The position numbers were made by a program, and so were the translations under genes. A stretch of DNA of 64,000 nucleotides from the NCBI RefSeq assembly GCF_030269665.1, contig NZ_BSTS01000006.1, positions 1 to 64,000 on the forward strand, in the 5' to 3' direction. The first letter of the stretch is position 1, and each line of letters starts with the position of its first letter. Below are positions 24,888-33,537 of this stretch, one piece after another. The DNA comes from Actinomycetospora sp. NBRC 106375. Its GTDB lineage: Bacteria > Actinomycetota > Actinomycetes > Mycobacteriales > Pseudonocardiaceae. The notes beneath the pieces were generated by a model that saw only the letters and a program-made list of their open reading frames with translations, made no database searches and was not told where the DNA came from.

Positions 24888-25284
24888 CCCGGGCCTTGCG
24901 GGTCTCCCGCTCGCTGGCCTTCTGCAGGGCGTCGACGAGTTCGTCCTTGTCCATCTGCGAGCGCCCCTCGACGCCGAGCTGCTGGGCGCGCTCGTAGAGG
25001 TGCTCTTTACTTGCGTTGGCGTCGACCCCGCCGGCCGACTCCCCGCTCGGGTTCGGCCCTCCGCTGCGCGCCTGCGAGTCCGACGGGCCCTTCTCCTCCT
25101 TGGGCTCCCAGTGGTCGCCGACCTTCTCGTGGGTGTGCTTGAGCGCCGCGTACGCCGTCCGGTTGGCCCGCTCGCCGGACCCGTAGGTCTCCTCGGCGGA
25201 CTCCTTCGCGTCGGCGTAGGTCTTCCGCGCGCTCTGCGGCGAGCGCTGCAGCGTGGACGGCAGGTCCTCGAAATCGTCGGGCAT
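24880..25284 (-). CDS. ChaB-type protein with Rho N-terminal-like domain
   Basis: The 134-residue product combines a ChaB domain (DLPSTLQRSPQSARKTYADA, then RTAYAALKHTHEKVGDHWEP) with a C-terminal Rho_N/SAP-like helix pair (SKEHLYERAQQLGVEGRSQM, DKDELVDAL). A flexible Gly/Ser-rich linker joins them. ChaB proteins were first tied to cation transport genes; their role is unclear. The Rho_N part suggests nucleic acid binding. It overlaps the CPBP gene by 8 bases. Confidence 0.82.
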   Translation of the reverse strand: MPDDFEDLPSTLQRSPQSARKTYADAKESAEETYGSGERANRTAYAALKHTHEKVGDHWEPKEEKGPSDSQARSGGPNPSGESAGGVDANASKEHLYERAQQLGVEGRSQMDKDELVDALQKASERETRKARGE

Positions 25285-25301
25285 GCCGGCGAGATACCCG
25301 G

Positions 25302-26081
25302 TCAGCCGCGGACCCCTACCTCGAGGTGCGCCACGCTCTGCACGACCTGCTGCGGGCGGTAGGGGTAGCGGTCCATCTCGCCTGGGTCGGTGACGCCCGA
25401 GAGCACGAGGATCGTGTGCAGCCCGGCCTCCATGCCCGCGACCATGTCGGTGTCCATCCGGTCGCCGATCATCGCGGTCGTCTCGGAGTGCGCGCCGATG
25501 GTGTTGAGACCCGCCCGGATCATCAGCGGGTTGGGCTTGCCGACGAAGTACGGGTCGCGCCGCGTCGCGTGCGTGATCAGCGCGGCGACGGACCCGGCCG
25601 CGGGCAGCGTGCCCTCGGGGGACGGCCCGGTGGCGTCGGGGTTGGTGACGATGTAGCGCGCGCCGGCCTCGATGAGCCGGATCGCGCGGGTGATCGCCTC
25701 GAACGAGTAGGTGCGGGTCTCGCCGATGACGACGTAGTCGGGGTCGCGGTCGGTGAGGATGTAGCCGACGTCGTGCAGGGCGGTGGTCAGCCCGGCCTCG
25801 CCGACGACGAATGCGCTGCCGCCCGGCCGCTGGCTGTCGAGGAACTGCGCCGTGGCCAGGGCCGAGGTCCAGAGGTTCCCGGCCGGGATGTCGATGCCGC
25901 TCGCGTGCAGGCGGGCCTGCAGGTCGCGCGGGGTGTAGATCGAGTTGTTGGTCAGCACGAGGAAGTGCTTGCCGGCCTGGTCGAGCCGGCGGATGAACTC
26001 GTCGGCCCCGGGCAGGGCGTTCTCCTCGTGGACGAGCACCCCGTCCATGTCGATGAGGTAGCTCTCGAGCGGTTCGGTCAC
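25302..26081 (-). CDS. HAD-IIA phosphatase (NagD-like)
   Basis: The 259-residue HAD hydrolase has DMDGVLV with the nucleophile Asp, LTNNS for motif II, GKPNPLMI with the conserved Lys, and GDRMDTD for motif IV. The cap layout is that of the NagD subclass, which dephosphorylates small sugar or nucleotide phosphates. GTG 26081 overlaps the hydrolase gene upstream in a GTGA pair, so the two are coupled. Confidence 0.9.
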   Translation of the reverse strand: MTEPLESYLIDMDGVLVHEENALPGADEFIRRLDQAGKHFLVLTNNSIYTPRDLQARLHASGIDIPAGNLWTSALATAQFLDSQRPGGSAFVVGEAGLTTALHDVGYILTDRDPDYVVIGETRTYSFEAITRAIRLIEAGARYIVTNPDATGPSPEGTLPAAGSVAALITHATRRDPYFVGKPNPLMIRAGLNTIGAHSETTAMIGDRMDTDMVAGMEAGLHTILVLSGVTDPGEMDRYPYRPQQVVQSVAHLEVGVRG

Positions 26082-26791
26082 GCGGCGTCCTTCAGGTGCG
26101 TCGCGAAGAACCGCAGGATGCGGCCCCAGGCGTCGTCGGCGCTGGGGCGGTGGAACCCGGTGCCCGTGAAGCGCACCAGCAGGCCGTTGGCCGGGAGGTG
26201 CTCGAAGAAGCTGTGGCCCGCCTCGGGGTAGGTCCGCACGTCGTGGTCGACCCCGAAGGCGGTCAGCGCCGCCTCGAGCCGCTCCGGATGCCCGCGCAGC
26301 ATCGCGTCGCGCCCGCCGAAGCTGGCCACCACCGGGCAGATGCCGGCGAGGTCGGCCTCGGCGTCCTCGGGGACCATCCCGTAGTTCGGGGCCGCGGCGG
26401 CGAAGTCGTGACGGGCCGCCGAGAGCAGCGCGAACGTGCCGCCCTGGCAGAAGCCGATGACCCCGACCCGTCCGGTGCAGTCGTCGCGGTCCGCGAGCCA
26501 GCCGCGGGCGGCCTCGATGTCGTCGAACACCGGGCCCTCGCCGGAGTTCATCGCCTTCAGCGTCGCCGCGACGCAGCGCGGGCCGCCGCCGCGGGCGGTG
26601 TAGATCGCCGGGGCGACGGCGAGGTAGCCGGCCGCGGCGAGCCGGTCGGTGTGGTCCTTGATGTTCTCGCCGACGCCGAACGCGTCCTGCAGGACGACCA
26701 CGCCGGGGAACGGGCCGTCGCCGACCGCCGGGACGGCCAGGTACGCGGACTGGTGGCTGCCCGCGGACGCGGGGATGTGCAGGTCGGGCAT
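26078..26791 (-). CDS. Dienelactone hydrolase-family protein
   Basis: The 237-residue alpha/beta hydrolase has the DLH triad pattern: Cys in GFCQGG, Asp in GGRDAM and His in GHSFFEH. The lead PGVVVLQDAFGVGENIKDH supplies the oxyanion region. DLH members open dienelactone in chloroaromatic breakdown, but many actinobacterial homologues have other roles. ATG 26791 was chosen because it places DLHIPASAG at the N-terminus. Confidence 0.87.
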   Translation of the reverse strand: MPDLHIPASAGSHQSAYLAVPAVGDGPFPGVVVLQDAFGVGENIKDHTDRLAAAGYLAVAPAIYTARGGGPRCVAATLKAMNSGEGPVFDDIEAARGWLADRDDCTGRVGVIGFCQGGTFALLSAARHDFAAAAPNYGMVPEDAEADLAGICPVVASFGGRDAMLRGHPERLEAALTAFGVDHDVRTYPEAGHSFFEHLPANGLLVRFTGTGFHRPSADDAWGRILRFFATHLKDAA

Positions 26792-26855
26792 GCGGAGAAC
26801 CCTGGCATGTCGCACGTCATGGGGCAGCGGGCAGGCGGGCGGGTACGCCCGGGGC

Positions 26856-27272
26856 ATGGACATCAAGTACACCGCGGAGGCCGTGTCGTCCGGTGACGCG
26901 CGCAACGGCCACGTCCGCAGCTCGGACGGCGTCGTCGACCAGGACATGACGATGCCGAAGGAGCTCGGCGGTCCCGGTGGCGGCACCAACCCCGAGCAGC
27001 TCTTCGCGGCCGGCTACGCGGCCTGCTTCCACCAGGCGCTCAAGCTCGCCGGCGGGCAGTCGGACGTCGACATGGACTCGACGAACGTCGAGGCGAAGGT
27101 CGGCATCGGCCCGGACGCCGGGAGCTTCGGGCTCCAGGTTTGGATCACCGCGACCGTGCCCGGCGCCGACCAGGAGACCACCGACCGGCTCGTCGCCCGC
27201 GCCCACGAGCTCTGCCCGTACTCGAAGGCGACCCGCGGCAACATCGAGGTGGACGTCACCGCCAAGGTGTGA
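26856..27272 (+). CDS. ohr: Ohr/OsmC-family organic hydroperoxide reductase
   Basis: The 138-residue product has both redox cysteines of Ohr: YAACFHQAL and HELCPYSKAT, with the conserved GGGTNPEQLFAAGYA between start and first Cys. It reduces organic peroxides using a low-molecular-weight thiol or lipoylated protein. ATG 26856 matches the family start (MDIKYTAEA). It is divergent from the DLH gene, with 64 bases between starts. Confidence 0.92.
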   Translation: MDIKYTAEAVSSGDARNGHVRSSDGVVDQDMTMPKELGGPGGGTNPEQLFAAGYAACFHQALKLAGGQSDVDMDSTNVEAKVGIGPDAGSFGLQVWITATVPGADQETTDRLVARAHELCPYSKATRGNIEVDVTAKV

Positions 27273-27276
27273 CCCC

Positions 27277-28246
27277 GTGCGCCTCCCTCTCGGTCTGCGT
27301 GTCGTGGGCACCGCCCGCCGGTGGCTCGGCGGCTCGGTGGCCCACCTCGACCCCGCCGACGTGCCCGCCGCGCGGGCGGCCGTCCTGCGCCTGCAGCACG
27401 GACCGCTCGGCCGCGCGGTGATCGGCACGCCGCCGCGCGACGTCGTCGTCGAGGACGCCCGGCTGCCCACGGCGGCGGTGCCCGAGGGGCTGCCGGTGCG
27501 GGTCTACCGGCCGCCGTCGACCGACGCGCCCGCTCCCGTGGTGGTCAACTTCCACGGCGGCGGGTTCGTCCAGGGCGACCTCGACCAGTCCGAGTGGCTC
27601 TGCGCGCACGTCGCGCGGCAGGGCGCGCTGGTCGTCCTGTCGGTCGACTACCGCCTCGCGCCCGAGCACACCTTCCCGGTGCCCGCGCAGGACTGCTACG
27701 ACGCCGTCGCGGCGCTCGCCGCCGACCCGGGGCGCTTCGGCATCGACCCCGCCCGCCTCGCCGTCATGGGCGACAGCGCCGGCGGCAACCTCGCCACCGT
27801 CGTCTGCCTGATGGCCCGGGACCGGGCGCTCGACGGCGGCCGAGGCCCCGGCGATCGCGGCGCAGGCGCTCGTCTATCCGGGCGTCGAGATGGTCGACGT
27901 GCTGCCCTCGGAGCGGGAGATCCCGGTCGCGCCGATCCTGTCGGCGGCCGACATCCGCGGGTTCCACGCGCTCTACCTCGGCGGCGCGGACGGCACGCAC
28001 CCCTACGCCTCGCCGCTGCGCGCCGACCTCACCGGGCTGCCGCCGGCGCTGGTGCAGACCGCCGACCACGACCCCCTGCGCGACCACGGCGAGCGCTACG
28101 CGGCCGCCCTCGACGCCGCGGGGGTGCCGGTGCGCTTCACCCGCTACCTCGGCGCCGCGCACGGCTACGTCGCCACCGGCGGCCTGACCCCGCGCACCTC
28201 GCTGCAGGCCGTCGCCGAGATCGCCGGGTTCCTCCGCGCCATGTGA
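27277..28246 (+). pseudogene. Hormone-sensitive-lipase-type esterase, frameshifted
   Basis: From GTG 27277 the frame encodes HGGG (His93), VDYRLAPEH and the nucleophile GDSAGG (Ser167). It then loses homology after ALDGG near 27838. The next frame resumes at once with EAPAIAAQALVYPG and contains the acid (TADHDPLRDHG) and base (AAHGYVATGG) of the triad, ending at TGA 28244-28246. Deleting one G in GGCGG at 27835-27839 restores a full 322-residue HSL-family esterase. All catalytic parts survive, so this is a recent mutation, a sequencing error or programmed slippage; I favour the first two. The stop codon lies in palindrome C. Confidence 0.8.
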
Positions 28247-28282
28247 GCGGTTTCCTGCGGTATGGCGCACGAAAGCGCTCAC
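28243..28282. repeat. 40-nt GTGAGC palindrome, copy C
   Basis: Arms pair at 15 of the first 17 positions (28243-28259 with 28266-28282), with TATG at the centre. GTGAGC and GCTCAC ends are intact. Its TGA is the stop codon of the upstream esterase frame. Confidence 0.85.
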
Positions 28283-28331
28283 ATCTGAGAACACCCTGAG
28301 GCCCCGCGGCGCGCGGCTACCGTGGGGCGCC

Positions 28332-28991
28332 GTGACCCCCGACCGAGCTTCTCCGGCGCGTGCCGTGCTGCTCGGTGGCGTCGCCGCCGTCTTCGGGGCG
28401 GCGGCGCACGGGGAGGCCGGCGGCGTCGTGGCGCTCTCGCCGGTCACCGCCGCGGTGGCCCTCGCCGTCGTCGTCGCCACGGCCCTCGTCGGCGCCCGCC
28501 CGCGGTCCGCGCCCGTGCTCGTCGTGGCGCTCGCCGGCGGGCAGCTCGCCCTGCACCTCGCGATGCCGGCCGCGCCGGCGATGCACGACCACCACGGGCA
28601 CGCCGCCGGTCCCGGTCCCGGGATGCTCGCCGCGCACCTCGCGGTCGCGGTCGTCGTCGCCGCCGGGCTCGCGCAGGCCGACCGGGCGCTGCTGCGGACC
28701 GCCCGCCGTCACGTCGTCGCCTGGACCCGGCACCTCACCGGTCCGCCGCCCGCTCCCGCCGCGGGGCGCCGCGCCCCGCACCACCGGACCACCCTCGGTC
28801 GGCCCCGCCGGGCCGCCGTCGGCCACCACCCGCGCCGGGGTCCCCCGTCGCCGCACCGGACCGGGCCGCGCCCGGTCACCGCCGCGACCACACCCCGACC
28901 CGGAAGGACCCCGCTGTGCGCGATCCCGTGCCCGATCCGCGGACCCCGTCCGCCCGCTCACGCCCGAGGAGCGTGCTCGCCGTCCTGCTGA
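28332..28991 (+). CDS. Small membrane protein with a His-rich loop, upstream of copC
   Basis: The 219-residue product has about four hydrophobic segments in its first 125 residues, with a loop MHDHHGHAAG that could bind copper. A long basic Pro/Arg/His-rich tail follows. Its last 76 bases overlap the copC gene in another frame. GTG 28332 is the likely start. Position directly ahead of copC suggests a copper-handling role; I do not recognise a named family. The tail's composition could mean that the real end is earlier and the sequence here has shifted. Confidence 0.55.
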   Translation: MTPDRASPARAVLLGGVAAVFGAAAHGEAGGVVALSPVTAAVALAVVVATALVGARPRSAPVLVVALAGGQLALHLAMPAAPAMHDHHGHAAGPGPGMLAAHLAVAVVVAAGLAQADRALLRTARRHVVAWTRHLTGPPPAPAAGRRAPHHRTTLGRPRRAAVGHHPRRGPPSPHRTGPRPVTAATTPRPGRTPLCAIPCPIRGPRPPAHARGACSPSC

Positions 28992-29545
28992 CGGGGCTGC
29001 TCGCCGTCGGCGCCCTGCTCCTGTCCGCCGGACCCGCGAGCGCGCACGACGTGCTCACCGGCAGCGACCCCGCCGACGGCGCGACCGTCGCGTCCGCCCC
29101 GACCCAGGTCTCGCTGACCTTCGACGAGGCCCCGAAGCCCGAGGGGGCGGCGGTCACGATCGTCGGCCCGGACGGCGCCCACCACGAGCAGGGCACGCCG
29201 ACGCTCCAGGGCAACGTCCTCACGGCACCGGTCGGCGCGCTGCCGCAGGCCGGCCGCTACGAGATCGGCTACCGCGTCGTCTCCGACGACGGCCACCCCG
29301 TCAGCGGCTCGGTCGCGTTCTCGCTGACGACGCCGTCGCCCGCCGCCGGGACGGCCGCCGGGACGACCGGCGGGAACGCCGGCCCGCAGGCCCAGCCCGC
29401 CCAGCCCAGCGCCGCCACCCCGTCCCCGGCCGCCGCGGCCGGTCAGGACACCTCGGGCGGCGGCGTGCCGGCCTGGGTGTTCGTCGTCATCGCGATCGTC
29501 GTGGTCGGCGGCGCGATCGCGCTGGTGCTGCGCCGCCGGGCCTGA
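28916..29545 (+). CDS. copC: CopC-type copper resistance protein
   Basis: The 209-residue product has a signal peptide (VLAVLLTGLLAVGALLLSAG, cleaved before AHDVLTGSDPADG). A CopC beta-sandwich follows, with the N-terminal His ligand right after cleavage and a second in SDDGHPVSGSVAF. Then comes a Pro/Ala/Gly-rich linker and a C-terminal membrane helix (VFVVIAIVVVGGAIALVL) ending in RRR. It should bind Cu(II) outside the membrane. GTG 28916 has a GGAAGGA site. No CopD-type gene follows. Confidence 0.9.
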   Translation: MRDPVPDPRTPSARSRPRSVLAVLLTGLLAVGALLLSAGPASAHDVLTGSDPADGATVASAPTQVSLTFDEAPKPEGAAVTIVGPDGAHHEQGTPTLQGNVLTAPVGALPQAGRYEIGYRVVSDDGHPVSGSVAFSLTTPSPAAGTAAGTTGGNAGPQAQPAQPSAATPSPAAAAGQDTSGGGVPAWVFVVIAIVVVGGAIALVLRRRA

Positions 29546-29566
29546 CCCCCGCGACGGGACCCGGCG

Positions 29567-29613
29567 GTGTCGGGGCGAGGGGCATCCCCCTCGGCTGCCC
29601 CTCGCCCCGACAC
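29567..29613. terminator. 18-bp perfect stem-loop between convergent genes
   Basis: Arms 29567-29584 and 29596-29613 pair perfectly around an 11-nt loop. The element lies between copC (plus) and the L,D-transpeptidase gene (minus). Ends read GTGTCGGGG/CCCCGACAC, unlike the GTGAGC family. A bidirectional terminator is likely. Confidence 0.75.
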
Positions 29614-29654
29614 GCCGCAGCTGACCCCGACGGGCCCGGTCCGGAGGAAACGAC

Positions 29655-30155
29655 CTACGAGACGATCTGCGCCCGGTCGTTCGGGTTCAGGTAGTTGAAG
29701 AACGTCTTCGCGTCCTCGGTGGCCAGGCGCACGCAGCCCGCCGACTCGCGGTCGGTGCCGCCGCCGTGGAAGGCGCGGCCCTCGCCGTCGAAGAACACGG
29801 AGTACGGCATCGAGGCGCCGTTGTACTCCTTGCTCTTGTGGTACTGGTCCTTCCACTGGATCACGAAGTCACCGGTGGGCGTCTCGTGGCCCTCGGCACC
29901 GTGGCTGACCTGGTAGGGGTCGCCCACGACGTTGCCGTTGCCGTCGAGCAGCCACGCGCGGTTCTCGGAGAGGTCCACGCACACCTTGATCCGCGCGTCG
30001 GTGCAGGACGTCCCGCCGACACCCGCATCACCGGCCGGCGCCGCGTTCGCGACCCCGCCCAGCTGGAGCGCCCCCAGACCGAGCGCGGCCACCGAGACCG
30101 CGAGTCGTCCGGTCGGCACACCGCGCGGCGTCCCCCTGCGATGCCTGCCCGCCAT
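29655..30155 (-). CDS. L,D-transpeptidase (YkuD) with export signal
   Basis: The 166-residue product has a signal region with GRLAVSVAALGLGALQLGGV and an ANA-AP cleavage site, then one YkuD domain. The active-site motif reads HGGG (His130) with SAGCVRL (Cys141). The common SHGC becomes SAGC, a change I believe is also seen in other short actinobacterial YkuD proteins. It would form 3-3 crosslinks or anchor proteins in peptidoglycan. ATG 30155 was chosen over an upstream start because it gives a normal signal peptide. A 211-base gene-free stretch lies upstream. Confidence 0.85.
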   Translation of the reverse strand: MAGRHRRGTPRGVPTGRLAVSVAALGLGALQLGGVANAAPAGDAGVGGTSCTDARIKVCVDLSENRAWLLDGNGNVVGDPYQVSHGAEGHETPTGDFVIQWKDQYHKSKEYNGASMPYSVFFDGEGRAFHGGGTDRESAGCVRLATEDAKTFFNYLNPNDRAQIVS

Positions 30156-30366
30156 CGGCGTCCTGCCCCTCGTTCGCGTCGGCCGTCCCCCCGACGAGAC
30201 GGAGACCGGCGGTTCCCACACCGCGATCCGTCGACGTCAACGACCCAGTGACGAGCAGGTCACGGATCGCAAACGTGGCCACCCACACGTCACCGGGACC
30301 GGTTCGGAGCACAACCGGTGTGGGTTCCGGACATCGCCGACAGAACGTGCTCGCGAGCCGGACGTT

Positions 30367-30891
30367 TCACCCAGTCGGTTCGGCCGCTCGGGCGAAGGCC
30401 TCATACACATCGTCGCTGAAGAGGATGAACCTGGCCTCGGTCAGCGCACTGCTCGTGGTCCGGACCGTCGTGACCGCGATCCGGGCCGCGTCGTCGAGCG
30501 GCCACCCGTACACGCCGGCCGATACCGCCGGGAACGCCACCGTCCGGGCGCCCACCTCGTCGGCGACCCGCAACGACTCGCGGTACGCCGAGGCGAGCCG
30601 GTGGGAGCGGTCCTCGCCCTGCGCGTACACCGGCCCCACGGTGTGGATCACCCACTGCGCCGGCAGGTTCCCGGCCGTGGTCGCGACGGCCTGCCCGGTG
30701 GGCAGACCGTCCGGCAACGTCGTGCGCCGCAGCTCCCGGCAGGCCTCGAGGATCGCCGGCCCGCCCGCGCGGTGGATCGCGCCGTCGACGCCGCCGCCGC
30801 CGAGCAGCCCGGAGTTCGCGGCGTTGACGACCGCGTCGACCTCGGCCCGCGTGATGTCGCCCCGGTGCAGCGTGATCTCCGGCGTCCCCAT
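30367..30891 (-). CDS. Macro domain O-acetyl-ADP-ribose deacetylase
   Basis: The 174-residue product is one macro domain of the MacroD/YmdB type: ITLHRGDITRAEVDAVVNAA, NSGLLGGGGVDGAIHRAGG (ADP-ribose loop) and the diphosphate loop FPAVSAGVYGWP. It hydrolyses O-acetyl-ADP-ribose and may remove mono-ADP-ribose from proteins. ATG 30891 matches the family start. It is divergent from the SRPBCC gene. Confidence 0.9.
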   Translation of the reverse strand: MGTPEITLHRGDITRAEVDAVVNAANSGLLGGGGVDGAIHRAGGPAILEACRELRRTTLPDGLPTGQAVATTAGNLPAQWVIHTVGPVYAQGEDRSHRLASAYRESLRVADEVGARTVAFPAVSAGVYGWPLDDAARIAVTTVRTTSSALTEARFILFSDDVYEAFARAAEPTG

Positions 30892-30947
30892 GGCCGGCGA
30901 GTACCCGCCGCACGGTCCGGTCACGAGCGTGCTGGGACGATCGCGCG

Positions 30948-31397
30948 GTGAGCGACACGCGCATCTCGGTCAGCGACACCCTCGACGCCCCCGTCGAGCG
31001 GGTCTTCGCCCTGCTCGCCGACCCGGACCGCCATCCCGACCTCGACGGCAGCGGCACCGTCCGCGCCTCGCACACCCACCTGGCGATCACCGAGGTCGGC
31101 GACGTCTTCGTCATGGAGATGGAGCACCCGGCGCGTGGGCACTACCGCGTGGAGAACCACGTCGTGCGCTACGAGCCCGACCGCGCGCTCGCCTGGGCGC
31201 CGGCGAAGCCCGGCGCGCAGCCCTCGGGGCACGTCTGGGGCTGGGAGCTGGCGCCCACCGACGACGACCAGACCCTCGTGACGCATTACCACGACTGGGC
31301 CGACCTCACGGACCCCGAGATCCTCGGCCGCGTCCAGGAGGTCACGCCCGACGCCATGCGCGAGACGATCGCGAACCTCGGGGCGGCGCTGGCGTGA
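30948..31397 (+). CDS. SRPBCC (START-like) family protein
   Basis: The 149-residue product has the SRPBCC opening VSDTLDAPVERVFALLADPD, a beta-rich middle (GHYRVENHVVRYEPDRALAW) and a long C-terminal helix. These helix-grip proteins bind hydrophobic ligands; the ligand is unknown. GTG 30948 is the start. The gene ends 14 bases before palindrome D. Confidence 0.82.
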   Translation: MSDTRISVSDTLDAPVERVFALLADPDRHPDLDGSGTVRASHTHLAITEVGDVFVMEMEHPARGHYRVENHVVRYEPDRALAWAPAKPGAQPSGHVWGWELAPTDDDQTLVTHYHDWADLTDPEILGRVQEVTPDAMRETIANLGAALA

Positions 31398-31410
31398 GGC
31401 GGCTCCGCCG

Positions 31411-31456
31411 CACGTGAGTGATATGGGTCGCCATGACGACCCATATCGCTCACGTG
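31411..31456. repeat. GTGAGC-family palindrome, copy D, with extended ends
   Basis: The 40-nt core (31414-31453) has CATG at the centre. With three more paired bases on each side the arms reach 20 bp and match at 19 of 20. On the minus strand its GTGAGC end supplies the stop codon (31450-31452) of the pseudouridine synthase gene. Confidence 0.9.
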
Positions 31457-32157
31457 CCCGGAGGGCCCAGCGCGCGAAAGTCGTCCCCGGGCGGGGCCTC
31501 GAGGGCGTGGCGGACGCCGTCGGGACCCGTGAACCCCAGCCGCCAGGCGTGCAGGCCGGTGCGCGTCGGCGGGTTCTTCGTGAACAGCGGGTCGCCGACG
31601 AGCGCGTGGCCGATCCAGGCGAGGTGCACGCGAATCTGGTGCCGCCGTCCGGTGGTGGGCGTGACCGCGAGCAGCGTGCGGTCCTCGCCGACCCCGAGCC
31701 GCTCGAACGTCGTCGTCGAGGGATAGGTGTCGCCGGCCAGGACGGCGTCGTCGGGGACGGTCCAGACGCCGTCGGCGCACGTGATCGCCTCGCGCGGCGC
31801 GGCGATCCGCACGCGGTTCTTGCGGCCCACCGACAGGGGCAGCTCGACGGTGCCGCGCTCGGGCAGCCCGGTCCCGGTCGCGACGGCGAGGTAGGTCTTG
31901 GCGACGCTGCGGTCGGCGAACTGCCGGGTCAGGTCACCGTGGACCTCGAGGCGCCGGGCGAAGAGCACGAGCCCGGACGTGACCTTGTCGATGCGGTGCG
32001 CGGGCCAGAGCTCCTCGCCGGCGTCCGCGGCGATCCGGACGATGTCGGTGTCGTGGCGCTCGCCCATCACCGACCAGCCGGCCGGCTTGTCGAGCACGAG
32101 GAGATCGTCGTCGCGCAGCAGCTCGCGGCCCGCGCGCACCTCGTCCCAGCGGCTCAC
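31450..32157 (-). CDS. RluA-family RNA pseudouridine synthase
   Basis: The 235-residue product contains the RluA catalytic loop HRIDKVTSGLVLFAR with the essential Asp, DDDLLVLDKPAGWSV near the start and TGRRHQIRVHLAWIGHALVGD near the C-terminus. It has no S4 domain. The RNA target is unknown. GTG 32157 overlaps the isochorismate synthase stop (GTGA). Its stop codon is inside palindrome D. Confidence 0.9.
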   Translation of the reverse strand: MSRWDEVRAGRELLRDDDLLVLDKPAGWSVMGERHDTDIVRIAADAGEELWPAHRIDKVTSGLVLFARRLEVHGDLTRQFADRSVAKTYLAVATGTGLPERGTVELPLSVGRKNRVRIAAPREAITCADGVWTVPDDAVLAGDTYPSTTTFERLGVGEDRTLLAVTPTTGRRHQIRVHLAWIGHALVGDPLFTKNPPTRTGLHAWRLGFTGPDGVRHALEAPPGDDFRALGPPGT

Positions 32158-33332
32158 GCCTCGTCGAGCCCGAGCGCGTCGAGCAGCGTGCGCAGCTTCA
32201 CCGCGGTCTCGGCGAGCTCGTCGGCCGGGCACGACGCGGGGACGATCCCGGCGCCCGCCCACAGTCGCACCCGCTCACCCTGCACCTCGCCGCAGCGCAG
32301 CGCCATGACCCACTCGCCGTCGCCGCGGGCGTCGGTCCAGCCCACGGCGCCGGTGTAGAAGCCGCGGTCGAACGGCTCGATCTCGCGGATCGCCGTGTGC
32401 GCGGCCGCGCGCGGGACGCCGCAGACCGCGGGCGTCGGGTGCAGCGCCTGCGCCAGGTGCAGCGCGGAGGCGCCGGCTTCGGTCGCCCGCCCGCGCAGGG
32501 TCGTCGACAGGTGCCACAGCGTCGGCGTCGCGACCAGCGAGGGGGCCTCGGGCACCTCGAGGTCGTCGACGAGCGGGCCCAGCCGGGCCGCGACGTCGGC
32601 GACGACGAGCGCGTGCTCGTGGCGGTCCTTGGCCGAGGCGAGCAGGGCCTCGCCGCGACGGCGGTCCTCGTCGGCGTCGGCCGACCGCGCCGCCGACCCG
32701 GCCAGCGGGTTGGCGGTGACGTCGGCGCCGTGCCGGGCGAGCAGCAGCTCGGGGCTCGCGCCGAGCAGCGTGCGCGGCGCGCCGGGCCGCTCGGCGGGCA
32801 GGTCGACGGCGAACAGGTAGCTGCGGGGGTCGCGGCGGGCCAGCTCGCGCAGCATCGGCACGGGGTCGACCGGGCCGTCGGCGACGACGTCGAGCGCCCG
32901 CGACAGGACGACCTTGTCGAGCCCACCGGCCGCCATGCGCGCGAGCGCCTCGGCCACCATCGCCTCGTACGCCGCCGGCGCCGGGTCCGGGCGGGCCTCC
33001 CCGGCCACCGGGGCACCGACGGGGTCGGCCACCAGCACCGCACCGAGGGGACCGGCGCGCTCGACGTGCTCGGGGACGACGAGGTGGGCCGGCGCGGCGG
33101 TGTCGAACGGCAGCGCCCCGACCGCCACCGCGTCCCCGCCGATCCCGCGCAGGCAGCGCAGCACGGCGTCGGCGTCGCCCGAGGCCGGGCGGGCGCGGAC
33201 GCCGCGGGTGAGCAGCGAGCCCCGGGGACCGGAGAACCACGAGCCGCGACCCGGGCTCCACGCGCGCAGCAGCCGCACCGGGTCGGCGGCGTGCGCGGAC
33301 GGGACGCGCGGCGCCGGGCTGGTGCTCGTCAC
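32154..33332 (-). CDS. Isochorismate synthase
   Basis: The 392-residue chorismate-binding enzyme has the family C-terminal core: LDKVVLSRALDV (catalytic Lys), LLGASPELLL, NPLAGSAARSAD, KDRHEHALVVADV, LHPTPAVCGVPR and DRGFYTGAVGW. The GVPR and GFYTG pattern favours isochorismate synthase over anthranilate or aminodeoxychorismate synthase. It could serve menaquinone or siderophore synthesis; no partner gene for either is adjacent. GTG 33332 is the start. A 205-base gap separates it from the divergent P450 gene. Confidence 0.9.
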   Translation of the reverse strand: MTSTSPAPRVPSAHAADPVRLLRAWSPGRGSWFSGPRGSLLTRGVRARPASGDADAVLRCLRGIGGDAVAVGALPFDTAAPAHLVVPEHVERAGPLGAVLVADPVGAPVAGEARPDPAPAAYEAMVAEALARMAAGGLDKVVLSRALDVVADGPVDPVPMLRELARRDPRSYLFAVDLPAERPGAPRTLLGASPELLLARHGADVTANPLAGSAARSADADEDRRRGEALLASAKDRHEHALVVADVAARLGPLVDDLEVPEAPSLVATPTLWHLSTTLRGRATEAGASALHLAQALHPTPAVCGVPRAAAHTAIREIEPFDRGFYTGAVGWTDARGDGEWVMALRCGEVQGERVRLWAGAGIVPASCPADELAETAVKLRTLLDALGLDEA

Positions 33333-33537
33333 ATCCCGCTCCTCAGCGCCTGTCTCGTCCGGCGGACGCGTGCCGTCCGCGATGGCATCGTGGTCCGGGC
33401 GACCGGATCGTGCCCGCCGGGATCGACCCGGACGGGCAGTTTCCACCCTCCGCGCCGGGTGCCGTCCGGTCCAGCCGAGCGGACGTGACACAGCGCACCG
33501 GGTCATCGACCACGAGGACGAGGCAGGAGCCGACGAC

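Noticed and set aside
26649-26855. N-terminal extension of the Ohr gene to an upstream ATG
   Set aside because: The extension lies over the DLH gene on the other strand and has shadow composition. MDIKYTAEA is the normal family start.
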